Shown: positions 9,074 to 16,550 of the stretch, one piece after another
How positions within the stretch are numbered: position 1 is the first letter of the stretch
Layout of the letters: each line of letters begins with the position of its first letter
DNA from: Chloroflexota bacterium
Lineage (GTDB): Bacteria > Chloroflexota > Anaerolineae > Anaerolineales > DRMV01
Direction: 5' to 3'
NCBI GenBank assembly: GCA_011322445.1
Contig: DRMV01000031.1
Location: forward strand, 1-39,612
Length of the DNA stretch: 39,612 nt
Made by a program: the position numbers and the translations under genes
The notes under the pieces: model-generated
Told to the model about the DNA's origin: nothing
The model's database searches: none
Seen by the model: only the letters and a program-made list of their open reading frames with translations

Positions 9074-10301
9074 CGGCGGCCTCCACGAAGGGGGCTTCCG
9101 GCAAAAGGAGGGCAAGGAAAAACGCCAGCCCCACCAGCCCCATCAGCAACACCAGCGAAAGCGTCATCGAGCCGGTGGTCGGCGATTTCAGGGCATCCAT
9201 CCCGAAAATGAAGGCGATGCCCGCAATCTGCCCCATGAGCAGCAGCAGGCCGTTGGAAGTGCCCTCCGGCGCGGGGTAAGTGATTTCCGCGCCGTACTGG
9301 AAGCCAATCGGCCCCGCGCTGAGCAGGAAAAAGCCCAGCACAAAGGCAGCGGTCAGCAGCAGGCCGTAGGTGCCCGCGTAGGTCAGGCCGACCATGCCCA
9401 CCAGCGCGCCGAGCACTGCCAGCACGAGGAAGGGCTTGCGGCGGCGGTAGCGGTCGGAAAGCAACGGCAGCACGATGGCGCCCGCAATGCCGCCGAGAAT
9501 CATCAGCCCGCCGGTGATGCCCGCCTGGGTGGCCGAGAAGCCGCGCGGGCGCAAAATGTCTTCAATCCAGGTGGAAACCGCGTTGAACACCCCCAGGCCG
9601 ATGAAGAAAATGGCGAGCAGCAACTGGAAATCGCGCTGGCGGAGCATCTGCTTCAGGCCGTCCAGCACCAGCGAGCGTTCCTCCTGGCCGGGCGGGCAGG
9701 GCGGCGTGGGCGGGCGTTCCCGCGCGAAGGCCACAAATGCCGCCGCCACAAGCAAAGCGAAGACGCCGTCGGCCAGCAGCATGGCGTGCAGGCCGAGGTG
9801 CAAGGCGAGGAAAGGCGTCGCCAGCATGCCCGCGAGGATGCCGAGGTAGATGGCCAGAGAACCCAGCCCGGCGGCGGTGGCGCGCTCATCCTGGGGGAAC
9901 CAGTGCGCCGCGACGGTGGTCACCGCGTTGAGGATGAACGGCTGCCCCAGGGCAATGCCGATTTGCGCCGCCAGCACCAGGCCGAAGTTGGCCCCGGCCA
10001 GCCCGCGCAGCAGGCCAAACACGCCGGTCAGCACCGCCCCAATGCCCACCGCCAGCCGAATGCCGTAGGTGTCGATGGCCCATGAGGCCGGAATGGCGGC
10101 GAAGAGATAGACGATCATGAAGACCATGGAAAGCAGCCCAATGCTCAAATCCGAAACGCCAAAGTAGCGGGTCGCCTCGCCGGTGATGGGGGCGAAGGTG
10201 ATCCAGAGCATCTGATTGGCGAGCACGGCGAGCATATACACCGCCAGCACCACCCAGCGGTAGCCGTAAACCCTGTATTCCGTCGCGGCCGTTGATGACA
10301 T
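9051..10301 (-). CDS. Major facilitator superfamily transporter
   Basis: A 416-residue integral membrane protein with about 12 predicted helices. The first helix follows 'YRVYGYRWVVLAVYMLAV'. A cytoplasmic loop after helix 2-3 has the MFS-like 'WAIDTYGIRLAV', and the second half contains 'LPLLSDRYRRRKPFLVL', a clear motif A variant between helices 8 and 9. The long central loop is Pro/Arg-rich. The fold resembles small-solute/organic-anion MFS members (FLVCR- and nitrate-porter-like), but no substrate signature is convincing. ATG 10301 follows AAGGAGG. It overlaps the AOR gene by 23 bp, so the pair is one transcription-translation unit, and the substrate is probably related to AOR chemistry. 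Confidence 0.88.
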   Translation of the reverse strand: MSSTAATEYRVYGYRWVVLAVYMLAVLANQMLWITFAPITGEATRYFGVSDLSIGLLSMVFMIVYLFAAIPASWAIDTYGIRLAVGIGAVLTGVFGLLRGLAGANFGLVLAAQIGIALGQPFILNAVTTVAAHWFPQDERATAAGLGSLAIYLGILAGMLATPFLALHLGLHAMLLADGVFALLVAAAFVAFARERPPTPPCPPGQEERSLVLDGLKQMLRQRDFQLLLAIFFIGLGVFNAVSTWIEDILRPRGFSATQAGITGGLMILGGIAGAIVLPLLSDRYRRRKPFLVLAVLGALVGMVGLTYAGTYGLLLTAAFVLGFFLLSAGPIGFQYGAEITYPAPEGTSNGLLLLMGQIAGIAFIFGMDALKSPTTGSMTLSLVLLMGLVGLAFFLALLLPEAPFVEAADAADFAD

Positions 10302-10356
10302 GCCTGCCTCCTTCGGGGGGGAAACCGTAGATCGCGCAGAGGAACGCAGATTTTTT

Positions 10357-10439
10357 GTAACTGTTCAGCCTCAGCAAAGAGAAATCACCGATGGAAAACC
10401 ACAGAAGGCACAGAAACGGCACCGAAAGCACAGAATTTT
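10357..10439 (+). repeat. Dispersed 'CACAGA' intergenic repeat, copy 2 (interrupted)
   Basis: GTAACTGTTCAGCC, AGCAAAGAGAAA, ACCACAGA, GCACAGAA occur in the order seen at 11291-11380. The MITE-like element begins directly after it, and a further stretch of the same word family continues in inverse orientation beyond that element at 10699-10770. Confidence 0.6.
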
Positions 10440-10698
10440 GGTCATTACCTACCCTACCCCAATCGTAGCGCTGGCAATGCAGGGCGTGTTTTCACACCGC
10501 GTTTTCCTTTGGCGCCGCCGCTGCGTTGACCCCGCCCCCGTCCCCTCCCCGCATGCGGTTCAAGGGCAGACACCTGCCTTTGAAAACGCCATTTTTTGGA
10601 GTGTGGTGCCTCGGCACCGCTTTGGAAAGCGGCGACTCGTCGCCGCACTCCAAAAAAACTGCCGCCAGAGGCGTTTTGCCACCACGTAGGTAATGACC
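10440..10698. mobile_element. MITE-like element with 13-bp terminal inverted repeats
   Basis: The ends are perfect inverted repeats: GGTCATTACCTAC (10440-10452) and GTAGGTAATGACC (10686-10698). Beyond them the flanks are also inversely related (AGCACAGAA on the left, TTCTGTGCT on the right), so the whole locus folds as a long nested palindrome. The inside holds further nested arms (GAAAACGCC and GGCGTTTT) and the strong hairpin at 10592-10657. No transposase is encoded. No short target duplication is obvious because the flanks are themselves repeats. A MITE or a REP/BIME-like palindromic unit are both possible. Confidence 0.6.
10592..10657. repeat. Strong nested hairpin inside the MITE-like element
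   Basis: Outer arms TTTTTTGGAGTGTGGTG (10592-10608) and CGCCGCACTCCAAAAAA (10641-10657) pair at 15 of 17 positions, the other two being G-T. An inner perfect stem CCGCTTT-GG-AAAGCGG lies at 10617-10632. A T tract follows the hairpin on both strands, so it could also act as a bidirectional terminator. Confidence 0.75.
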
Positions 10699-10770
10699 GT
10701 TTTTCTGTGCTTTCTGTGTTTTCCTCTCCGCATCTGCGCAATCGGCGTCATCTGCGGTTTCACCGGATTT
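10699..10770 (-). repeat. Dispersed 'CACAGA' intergenic repeat, inverse copy
   Basis: Read on the minus strand this contains GTGAAACCGCAGATGACG, GCGCAGATGCGGAGAGG and AACACAGAAAGCACAGAA, the same word family as the other copies but in the opposite orientation to copy 2. It lies between the MITE-like element and the end of the SCP2 gene. Confidence 0.5.
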
Positions 10771-10812
10771 TCTTGAGAAAACACCGCCGCCCCCCAAAAG
10801 ATAGCCGCGGCG

Positions 10813-11223
10813 TCAATCCTCTTTCCCCACCTCCCGGCACACGCGCACGAAATCGAGCACCACCGGCACATTGCGCATCATATAAGCCATGCTTCCTTTA
10901 ACCTTGAGTTTGCGCGTCAGCATGGCCTGCATGGGGTCCAGACGGCCATCCAGCACCTTACGGTAGTTTTCCAGCGACGCGGTGAGCACGAAAGCGGGGT
11001 TTTTCTCCGCCACATCCTGCAACATCGCGCTGCCGCGGCACTTCCCGTGCCACAAATCCACATACAGCACCATAGGGGCTGCGAGTTCGCCGGAAGCATC
11101 CGGCTCAATGACGAAGGCCAGGTCGCCTTCCCAGTTGCGGGCCACGCGGGCATACCGCTCGTCGCGGTTCAGGCGGGCTTCCAGCGCCTTCAGCCAGGCC
11201 TCGCTGGGGAATTTCGGGGGCAT
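10813..11223 (-). CDS. SCP2 sterol-binding domain protein
   Basis: A 136-residue single-domain protein of the SCP2 superfamily, a small alpha/beta fold with a hydrophobic tunnel that binds lipids or fatty acyl groups. Visible features are an N-terminal helix ('SEAWLKALEARLNRDERY'), the central beta strands ('GDLAFVIEPD', 'MVLYVDLWHGKCRGSAML'), and the typical end 'VLDGRLDPMQAMLTRKLKVKGSMAYMM' (about 88-115), where these proteins say 'G..dp...f..G+lkv.Gd'. No signal peptide, so cytoplasmic. ATG 11223 follows AAGGAGG (8-nt spacing). It stands alone between two repeat-rich gaps with a promoter candidate at 11252-11278. Confidence 0.88.
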   Translation of the reverse strand: MPPKFPSEAWLKALEARLNRDERYARVARNWEGDLAFVIEPDASGELAAPMVLYVDLWHGKCRGSAMLQDVAEKNPAFVLTASLENYRKVLDGRLDPMQAMLTRKLKVKGSMAYMMRNVPVVLDFVRVCREVGKED

Positions 11224-11251
11224 GGAGCACCTCCTTCCGGGGATGCTGTAC

Positions 11252-11278
11252 TTTATAACAAACCCGCGCAGAAGTCAA
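11252..11278 (-). promoter_or_regulatory. Candidate promoter of the SCP2 gene
   Basis: On the minus strand TTGACT (11273-11278) and TATAAA (11252-11257) are 15 bp apart, a short spacing compensated by an extended -10 (TGT before TATAAA). It ends 28 bp before the SCP2 start codon. Confidence 0.5.
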
Positions 11279-11290
11279 CGGCCTTCTTTG

Positions 11291-11380
11291 GTAACTGCTC
11301 AGCCCGAGCAGGGAGAAACCACAGATTCCACAGATTTCGCAGAAAAACATCCACCGATTTCACAGATGAGCACAGATTGG
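11291..11380 (+). repeat. Dispersed 'CACAGA' intergenic repeat, copy 3
   Basis: The clearest copy: GTAACTGCTCAGCCC, GAGAAACCACAGATT, CCACAGATTTCGCAGAAAAA, ATCCACCGATTTCACAGATG, AGCACAGATTGGG. CACAGAT recurs at roughly one to two helical turns. It matches 7161-7262 (inverse orientation) over about 80 bp. Confidence 0.75.
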
Positions 11381-11424
11381 GTGAAAAATGCGGAAAAGCA
11401 TCACGCTTACTTCCATTGTTTGGC

Positions 11425-11500
11425 GGCCTTGGCGCCCTTTTGGCGGTCTTGGCGTCCTAAAAATCCGTGTGCATCCGTGACCATCCGTGTCATCCGTGAT
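11425..11500 (+). repeat. Short-period repeats: TTGGCG and ATCCGTG words
   Basis: TTGGCG-containing words recur four times between about 11418 and 11458. Then ATCCGTG occurs four times at 11463, 11473, 11483 and 11492, a 9-10 bp period. With copy 3 these fill the 344-bp gap between the SCP2 gene and purH; no gene is seen there. Confidence 0.7.
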
Positions 11501-11531
11501 CTGTTTCCGGCAGATGAGTAGTTACCTTCTT

Positions 11532-11540
11532 TGGTAAAAT
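11532..11540 (+). promoter_or_regulatory. Candidate purH promoter, extended -10
   Basis: TGGTAAAAT is an extended -10 that would start transcription about 20 bp before the purH ATG. No -35 match is present 17 bp upstream. The nearby TTACC...GGTAA (11522-11537) forms an imperfect inverted repeat. Confidence 0.4.
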
Positions 11541-11567
11541 ACCCCATCCCACTTGCGGAGGTTGCCC

Positions 11568-13085
11568 ATGCCCACAGTCCTGCTTTCCACGTACGACAAA
11601 ACCGGCCTGGTGGATTTCGCCCGCCAACTGCACGCCCGCGGCTGGCAACTGCTCGCCAGCGGCGGCACCGCCCGCGCGCTGGAAGCCGCCGGGCTGCCCG
11701 TCACGCCCGTCAGCGCCGTCACCGGCGAACCGGAAATGCTCGACGGGCGGGTGAAGACCCTGCATCCGGCCATCCATGCCGGGATTCTGGCGCGCGACAC
11801 CGAGGAAGACCGCGCCGCGGTCGCCAGCCGCGGCTGGCCGCTGATCGACATGGTGGTGGTCAACCTCTACCCCTTCGAGCAGGTCGTCGCGCAACCGGAG
11901 ACCACCTTAGCCGAGGCCGTGGAGATGATTGACATCGGCGGCGTGGCGCTGCTGCGTGCTGCGGCCAAAAACTTCGCCCGCGTGACCGTGCTCTGCGACC
12001 CCGCCGACTACGCCGAAGCCCTCGACCCCGCCGACCCCGCGGCCTTCCGCCTGCGCATGGCGCAAAAGGCCTTTGCCCGCACCTTAGCCTACGACGCGGC
12101 CATCCAGCGCTACCTCGCGGCGCAAAGCGAGGCCCCCCAGGCCGTGCACCTGGCCCTCTTCCCCACCTATCCGCTGCGCTACGGCGAGAACCCGCACCAA
12201 AGCGCGGCTTACTACGCCGCCGCGCCCGATGCCACGCCCCTGGGCGCGGCCGTGCGCTATGCCGGGAAGCCCCTTTCCTATAACAACCTGCTCGACCTGG
12301 ACGCTGCCTGGCGGGCGGTGCAGGCTTACGATCAACCTGCGGCGGTGGTGGTCAAGCACCTCAGCCCGTGCGGCGTGGCCGTGGGCGAAAGCATCGCCGC
12401 GGCCCTGCCCCACGCCATCGCCAGCGACCCGGTTTCCGCCTTCGGCAGCGTGATTGCCGCCAACCGCCCGGTGGACGAAGCCTTCGTGGACGCCTTGGGC
12501 AAACTGTTCGTCGAGGCCATCATCGCCCCCGGTTTCACCCCCGAAGCCGAAGCGCGCCTCACCCAAAAGCGCAAGCGCATCCGCCTGCTGACGCGGGAAA
12601 ACGGCCTGCCCGCGCAGGAAACCGAATACCGCCGCGTGCTGGGCGGCTTCCTCGCCCAAGAGGTGGACCACGGCGACCCGCCCGACGCCGAGTGGCGGGT
12701 GGTCACGCAAAAACAGCCCACCACAGCCGAAATGGCCGCCTTGCGCTTTGCGTGGAAGGCCGTGCAGCATGTCAAATCGAACGCGGTGCTGCTGGCCCGC
12801 CCCACTGAAGGCGGCTTCGCCACCGTGGGCATCGGCGGCGGCCAGCCCAACCGGGTGGACTGCGTGCGCATCGCGGGCGAGCGCGCCGGCGAAAAGGCCG
12901 CGGGCAGCGTGCTGGCTTCCGATGCCTTCTTCCCCTTCCCCGACGGCATCGAGGAAGCCGCCAGACTCGGCGTGACCGCCGTGGTGCAGCCCGGCGGTTC
13001 GATCCGCGACCAGCAGGTCATCGAAGCCGCCGACCGCCTCGGGCTGGCTATGGTCTTCACCGGCGTGCGGCATTTTCGGCACTAA
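11568..13085 (+). CDS. purH: Bifunctional AICAR formyltransferase / IMP cyclohydrolase
   Basis: The 505-residue PurH catalyses the last two steps of de novo IMP synthesis. The N-terminal MGS-like cyclohydrolase domain (1-about 190) has 'LLSTYDKTGLVDFARQL', 'ASGGTARAL' and 'LDGRVKTLHPAIHAGIL'. The C-terminal transformylase domain has 'LRYGENPHQSAAYY' and the catalytic Lys-His in 'VVVKHLSPCGVAVGE' (about 264). It also has 'VKSNAVLLARPTEGGFATVGIGGGQPNRVD' type sequence and the ending 'MVFTGVRHFRH'. Length is typical. ATG 11568 follows GGAGG; an in-frame TTG 15 nt upstream would precede that site. It heads a tight plus-strand run (glycosyltransferase, hisI, hisE, HAD-like gene). Its substrate AICAR is a by-product of histidine synthesis, which fits the his neighbours. 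Confidence 0.96.
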   Translation: MPTVLLSTYDKTGLVDFARQLHARGWQLLASGGTARALEAAGLPVTPVSAVTGEPEMLDGRVKTLHPAIHAGILARDTEEDRAAVASRGWPLIDMVVVNLYPFEQVVAQPETTLAEAVEMIDIGGVALLRAAAKNFARVTVLCDPADYAEALDPADPAAFRLRMAQKAFARTLAYDAAIQRYLAAQSEAPQAVHLALFPTYPLRYGENPHQSAAYYAAAPDATPLGAAVRYAGKPLSYNNLLDLDAAWRAVQAYDQPAAVVVKHLSPCGVAVGESIAAALPHAIASDPVSAFGSVIAANRPVDEAFVDALGKLFVEAIIAPGFTPEAEARLTQKRKRIRLLTRENGLPAQETEYRRVLGGFLAQEVDHGDPPDAEWRVVTQKQPTTAEMAALRFAWKAVQHVKSNAVLLARPTEGGFATVGIGGGQPNRVDCVRIAGERAGEKAAGSVLASDAFFPFPDGIEEAARLGVTAVVQPGGSIRDQQVIEAADRLGLAMVFTGVRHFRH

Positions 13086-13095
13086 CGGGTTGTCT

Positions 13096-14679
13096 ATGGC
13101 TTCCTTGCGCGCGGCTTTCTCCAAATGGTGGGCGCACGTCGCCATCCTCGTCCCGGCGCTGGCCGTCGCCGCGGCCCTGCGGGGCCTCGCGCTGAGCCGC
13201 GTCCCGGGGTGGTATTCGGACGAAGGCACAGCCCTGGCGCTGGCGCGCAGTTTCCTGACGCAGCACCATTGGGATTACCTGGGCGTGCGCGACGGCATGC
13301 TTATGGCTGCTCGCCTGCCGCTCTTTCCCTGGCTGCTCACGGTCCTTAGCCATTTCCATCCTCTGGACATGACCCTCGCGCGCGGCGCGGCGGTCTTCCT
13401 CAGCCTGCTCACCATCGCGCTCTTTTACATCTGGATCTGGCTCAACAGCCACGATAGAGGGTGGGCTGCCGCCTCGGTGTGGATCTATGCCGGCCTGGGC
13501 TGGTGGGTGCTCTACCAGCGCATGGCTTTCAGCTACCACCTCGGCGCAGCCCTCATCATGGGAAGCGCCATTGCTCTCACCCGCTACTTCAACAAGGCTT
13601 CCCGCTGGTGGGGAGCGGCCGCTGCCGTGCTGATCGGGCTGGCCGCCTGCACCGACCTGGCCTTTTGGCCTTTTCTGCTCGCCCTCTTCCTCCTTGTGCT
13701 CTGGCATCGCCCGAAGGACACCCTGTGGATGATGGTGTCAGGCTTGCTACCTTTGGGGGTGATGCTGGGAGCGCTTGCCGTGCGCTCGCCGTGGATGCTC
13801 CACGACCTCACTTCGTTGCTGTGGAACACCTCGCAATCGCTGGTGCCCCAACTCGTGCTGCTGATTCTCAACTTCTCGGTCATCGGCAACGTATACCTCT
13901 GGTGGACTTTGAGCCAAATTGGCTGGCTGCTTGCCCCCCGTTCACGACGCATTTGGGGCACAGCGCTGGTCTTTTGGGGCATTCCCTGGCTGTTCATGGC
14001 CCGCACCCGCTTTATGGGAGGGTTCGGCCTCTATTACCAAATTCCCTACTGGCCTTACCACGCCGCCGGGCTGGGCGCATTGTTGCGCTATGGCCTTCCC
14101 TGGGCCACACAACGCCTGCAACACCTGCTCAAAGGCTTGTTCACGCGTTCTCCCCTCGATCGGGTGCCTTCTGGCCTTCAGCACCAAATCGCCCTCTGGG
14201 GCAGTGCATTGCTGCTCTTTGCCCTGCTCCTCGCCGGCCTGACCTACGAGGGCGCTCAGGCCATTGAAGTGCTTCAGGGCAATTTTGCGGGCCACATCGC
14301 TCTTGCCCTGACCCCTACCCACGACGCCCAACAGACCATCATCTATATGCGGGAACACACCCAAGAGGACGACCTGGTGGTGGCTTCTCCCGCACTGGCG
14401 TGGGCCATGCCCGGACACGCCACCGATTTCCAGATTACGCTCGCCGCGATGGGGAAGACAACGCCCTTCTTCCCCGCGGGCATTTCACGCACTCGCTGGC
14501 TCTATGAACTCCGTTACCCCCATGCCCAATATGCCGTCATCGACCCCATCTGGCGAAACTGGGGCGTCAAAACCCCCTCTATTCGGCAAATGACCGTTGA
14601 AATTCAAACTCACTGGGTGCCGGTCGCCGTGTTCGGGGCGGTGACAATTTACCGCAACCCCAACCAACCCTCGCGATGA
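13096..14679 (+). CDS. Multi-pass membrane glycosyltransferase, GT39/ArnT-like
   Basis: About 527 residues with roughly 10-12 transmembrane helices and a C-terminal soluble part. After the first helix comes 'VPGWYSDEGTALALARSFL'; an acidic pair in the first external loop (here D-E near 40) is the catalytic hallmark of the PMT/ArnT/GT-C glycosyltransferases, which move sugars from polyprenyl-phosphate donors. Amphipathic 'YLGVRDGMLMAARLPLFPWLL' continues the loop. The C-terminal part ('QTIIYMREHTQEDDLVVASPALAW') resembles the periplasmic domain of these enzymes. ATG 13096 is used; TTG 13090 is an alternative, and neither has a good ribosome binding site, so coupling to purH (10 bp upstream) is likely. 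It ends 9 bp before hisI, an unusual companion for purine and histidine genes. Acceptor unknown. Confidence 0.8.
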   Translation: MASLRAAFSKWWAHVAILVPALAVAAALRGLALSRVPGWYSDEGTALALARSFLTQHHWDYLGVRDGMLMAARLPLFPWLLTVLSHFHPLDMTLARGAAVFLSLLTIALFYIWIWLNSHDRGWAAASVWIYAGLGWWVLYQRMAFSYHLGAALIMGSAIALTRYFNKASRWWGAAAAVLIGLAACTDLAFWPFLLALFLLVLWHRPKDTLWMMVSGLLPLGVMLGALAVRSPWMLHDLTSLLWNTSQSLVPQLVLLILNFSVIGNVYLWWTLSQIGWLLAPRSRRIWGTALVFWGIPWLFMARTRFMGGFGLYYQIPYWPYHAAGLGALLRYGLPWATQRLQHLLKGLFTRSPLDRVPSGLQHQIALWGSALLLFALLLAGLTYEGAQAIEVLQGNFAGHIALALTPTHDAQQTIIYMREHTQEDDLVVASPALAWAMPGHATDFQITLAAMGKTTPFFPAGISRTRWLYELRYPHAQYAVIDPIWRNWGVKTPSIRQMTVEIQTHWVPVAVFGAVTIYRNPNQPSR

Positions 14680-14688
14680 GGTCTCCCC

Positions 14689-15057
14689 ATGCCCCCACTA
14701 CCCTCCCTCAAATTCGACGAACGCGGCCTGATTCCCGCCGTGGTGCAGGACGCCCATACCCACCAGGTGCTCATGGTGGCCTACATGAACGAAGAGGCCC
14801 TCAAGCGCACGCTGGAAACCGGCGAAGCGCATTTCTGGTCCCGCAGCCGGCAAGAACTATGGCACAAAGGGGCCACTTCCGGCAACATCCAAAAGGTGGT
14901 GGAAATCCGCGTCGACTGCGACGCGGACACCCTCTTGCTGCTGGTGGAACCCGCGGGCCCGGCCTGCCACACCGGTAACACCTCATGCTTCTACCGCCGT
15001 TTCCCCGCGCTCACATTCGCCCCCTGGCCGCCCACCGCCGACCAAGCAACCAAGTAA
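14689..15057 (+). CDS. hisI: Phosphoribosyl-AMP cyclohydrolase HisI
   Basis: A 122-residue HisI opening the purine ring of phosphoribosyl-AMP, the third step of histidine synthesis. Key features are '[26 protein letters not shown]' type sequence (about 28-53), '[10 protein letters not shown]' (about 57-66), the Mg-binding 'DCDAD' (about 76-80) and the zinc cysteines in '[11 protein letters not shown]'. It is the stand-alone form; HisE is a separate gene 26 bp downstream rather than fused as in enterobacteria. ATG 14689 lies 9 bp after the glycosyltransferase stop, behind a GAGG-like site (14678-14681). Confidence 0.95.
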   Translation: MPPLPSLKFDERGLIPAVVQDAHTHQVLMVAYMNEEALKRTLETGEAHFWSRSRQELWHKGATSGNIQKVVEIRVDCDADTLLLLVEPAGPACHTGNTSCFYRRFPALTFAPWPPTADQATK

Positions 15058-15083
15058 CCAGGTAACCAAGCCCCCAAAACACC

Positions 15084-15359
15084 ATGACCCTTAACGAACT
15101 TTACGCCATCCTCCAGGAACGCCAGGCGCACCCGCGCCCGGAATCGTACACCGCCCGCCTGTTAGAAGCCGGGCTTCCCCGCATCGCCCAGAAAGTCGGC
15201 GAAGAGGCCGCCGAGGTCATTGTGGCCGCGCTGGCGCAAGACGACCAGCGGTTGACCGAAGAAATCGCCGACCTGGCCTACCACGTGCTGGTGCTGATGC
15301 TGGCGCGCGACCTGACGCCCGACGACATCGCCGCTGAACTGGAACGCCGCCACCGATGA
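15084..15359 (+). CDS. hisE: Phosphoribosyl-ATP pyrophosphatase HisE
   Basis: A 91-residue all-alpha enzyme of the MazG-like superfamily that removes pyrophosphate from phosphoribosyl-ATP, the second step of histidine synthesis. The metal-binding helices are visible: 'IAQKVGEEAAEVIVAAL' with E-E-x-x-E, and 'LTEEIADLAYHVLVLML' with the E-x-x-D pair. Length is typical for a stand-alone HisE. Its stop TGA overlaps the ATG of the next gene (ATGA at 15356-15359), so the downstream HAD-like gene is translationally coupled. Confidence 0.95.
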   Translation: MTLNELYAILQERQAHPRPESYTARLLEAGLPRIAQKVGEEAAEVIVAALAQDDQRLTEEIADLAYHVLVLMLARDLTPDDIAAELERRHR

Positions 15360-16504
15360 ACGTGCTGCTTTTCGACCTGGACGGCGTGCTGGTACAGCCC
15401 CTCGGCTACCGCAAAGCCATTGAGGCCGTCTTCCGGCACTGCGTGCGCGGCTGGGGCTGGCCCGACATGCCGCCCCCAGACGAAGAAGTCATCGCCTTCT
15501 ACGAAGCCCACAGCATCACCAGCGAGTGGGATATGCTCCCGCTAATGCTCGCCGCGGTGTGGGATGCGTGGGCTGCAGCCTATGGCACACCGCCGGAAGG
15601 CGCGCTGGACGCCTCCCATCCCGACCAGCCGCCCCCGCCCCCCGATTACCGTGCCGCGGTGCTGCGGCTGGTCCCTCACCTGCGTGCCGGGGCTTACCCC
15701 GCGGAAGTTGCCCTTGCCCAGCAGCACCAAGATCCTGACCACGCCCCCTTCCCCCACCTGCCGGCTGCCTCGCCGCTCCTCCGCCGCCTGCTGAGCCACA
15801 CCCGCGACGTCGCCCAGAACCACACCACCCGCCTGTTTCAGCAATTTGCCCTCGGCAGCGCCGCCTTCACCGCGACCTACGGCCTGCCCGCGGAAGTAGA
15901 AACCCCCTCCTTTCTCGAACAGTACGACCGCCCCTTGCTGGAACCCCTGGCGCGAGCCCGCCTGCAAACCCTGCTGGCCCGCGGGGAAGCCGTCGCCGCG
16001 GCCTACACCGCCCGCCCTTCCGCGCCACCGCACGGCGAGCCGACGCGGCCTGGCTACGCCCCCGAAGCCGAAATGGCCCTCACCGCAGCCGGCGTGCCTT
16101 CCCTGCCCCTCATCGGCTTTGGACGGCTGGCCTGGCTGGCCGAGCAATACGACCTCCCTCCAGAGAAAGCGCTGCTTAAGCCCGCGCCCTTCCATGCGCT
16201 GGCGGCCATTTTCGCCGCCCTCCTGGGCGACGAGCGCGCCGCCTTGCAACGCGCCGCGGCATGGTTACTGGAAAGCCGCCCCCTCACCGAGGGGCTGTCC
16301 CCCGCCATCACCCTCTACGGCTTCGAAGACAGCGTCGCCGGGCTGCACGGCATGGCCGAGGCCGCCGCAACCCTGCGGGAAGCCGGCATCGCCGTCACTT
16401 TCCAGCCCTTTGGCATCGCTACCCACCCTGACAAAAAAACAGCCCTGCGACGCACCGGCGCGCACATTGTGCCTTCCATCAACCACGCATTGTCAAGGCT
16501 CTGA
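15356..16504 (+). CDS. HAD-superfamily hydrolase-like protein
   Basis: A 382-residue protein opening with HAD motif I, 'LLFDLDGVLVQPLGY' (nucleophile D7, general acid D9). It is longer than most HAD phosphatases (200-280). An extended insert (about 60-160) is rich in Pro, His and Leu and probably forms an unusual helical cap. A later segment 'VPSLPLIGFGRLAWLAEQYDLPPEKALLKPAPFHAL' could hold the motif III lysine. 'LYGFEDSVAGLHGMAEAAATLREAGIAV' (about 320-347) is a good motif IV with E-D. Histidinol-phosphate phosphatase of the HAD type is a tempting guess from the his context, but the insert and length do not support it. Overlaps hisE by 4 bp. Confidence 0.75.
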   Translation: MNVLLFDLDGVLVQPLGYRKAIEAVFRHCVRGWGWPDMPPPDEEVIAFYEAHSITSEWDMLPLMLAAVWDAWAAAYGTPPEGALDASHPDQPPPPPDYRAAVLRLVPHLRAGAYPAEVALAQQHQDPDHAPFPHLPAASPLLRRLLSHTRDVAQNHTTRLFQQFALGSAAFTATYGLPAEVETPSFLEQYDRPLLEPLARARLQTLLARGEAVAAAYTARPSAPPHGEPTRPGYAPEAEMALTAAGVPSLPLIGFGRLAWLAEQYDLPPEKALLKPAPFHALAAIFAALLGDERAALQRAAAWLLESRPLTEGLSPAITLYGFEDSVAGLHGMAEAAATLREAGIAVTFQPFGIATHPDKKTALRRTGAHIVPSINHALSRL

Positions 16505-16525
16505 GGCCACGCTCCCTCAGCCCAC

Positions 16526-16550
16526 AATTGGGGGTATAATTTTGCCAATT
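16526..16550 (+). promoter_or_regulatory. Sortase-gene promoter with flanking inverted repeat
   Basis: A perfect -10 TATAAT (16535-16540) is flanked by the inverted repeat AATTGG (16526-16531) and CCAATT (16545-16550), a possible operator. Transcription would start about 7 nt past the -10, only 2-4 nt before the ATG at 16551, suggesting a leaderless mRNA; no ribosome binding site is present. No clear -35. Confidence 0.45.

Noticed and set aside
7265-9211. 648-codon plus-strand frame
   Set aside because: It is antisense to the oxidoreductase and shows His/Gly/Arg-rich shadow composition caused by high GC.
16119-16550. N-terminal extension of the sortase frame
   Set aside because: It overlaps the HAD-like gene in another frame; the signal peptide and promoter place the start at 16551.
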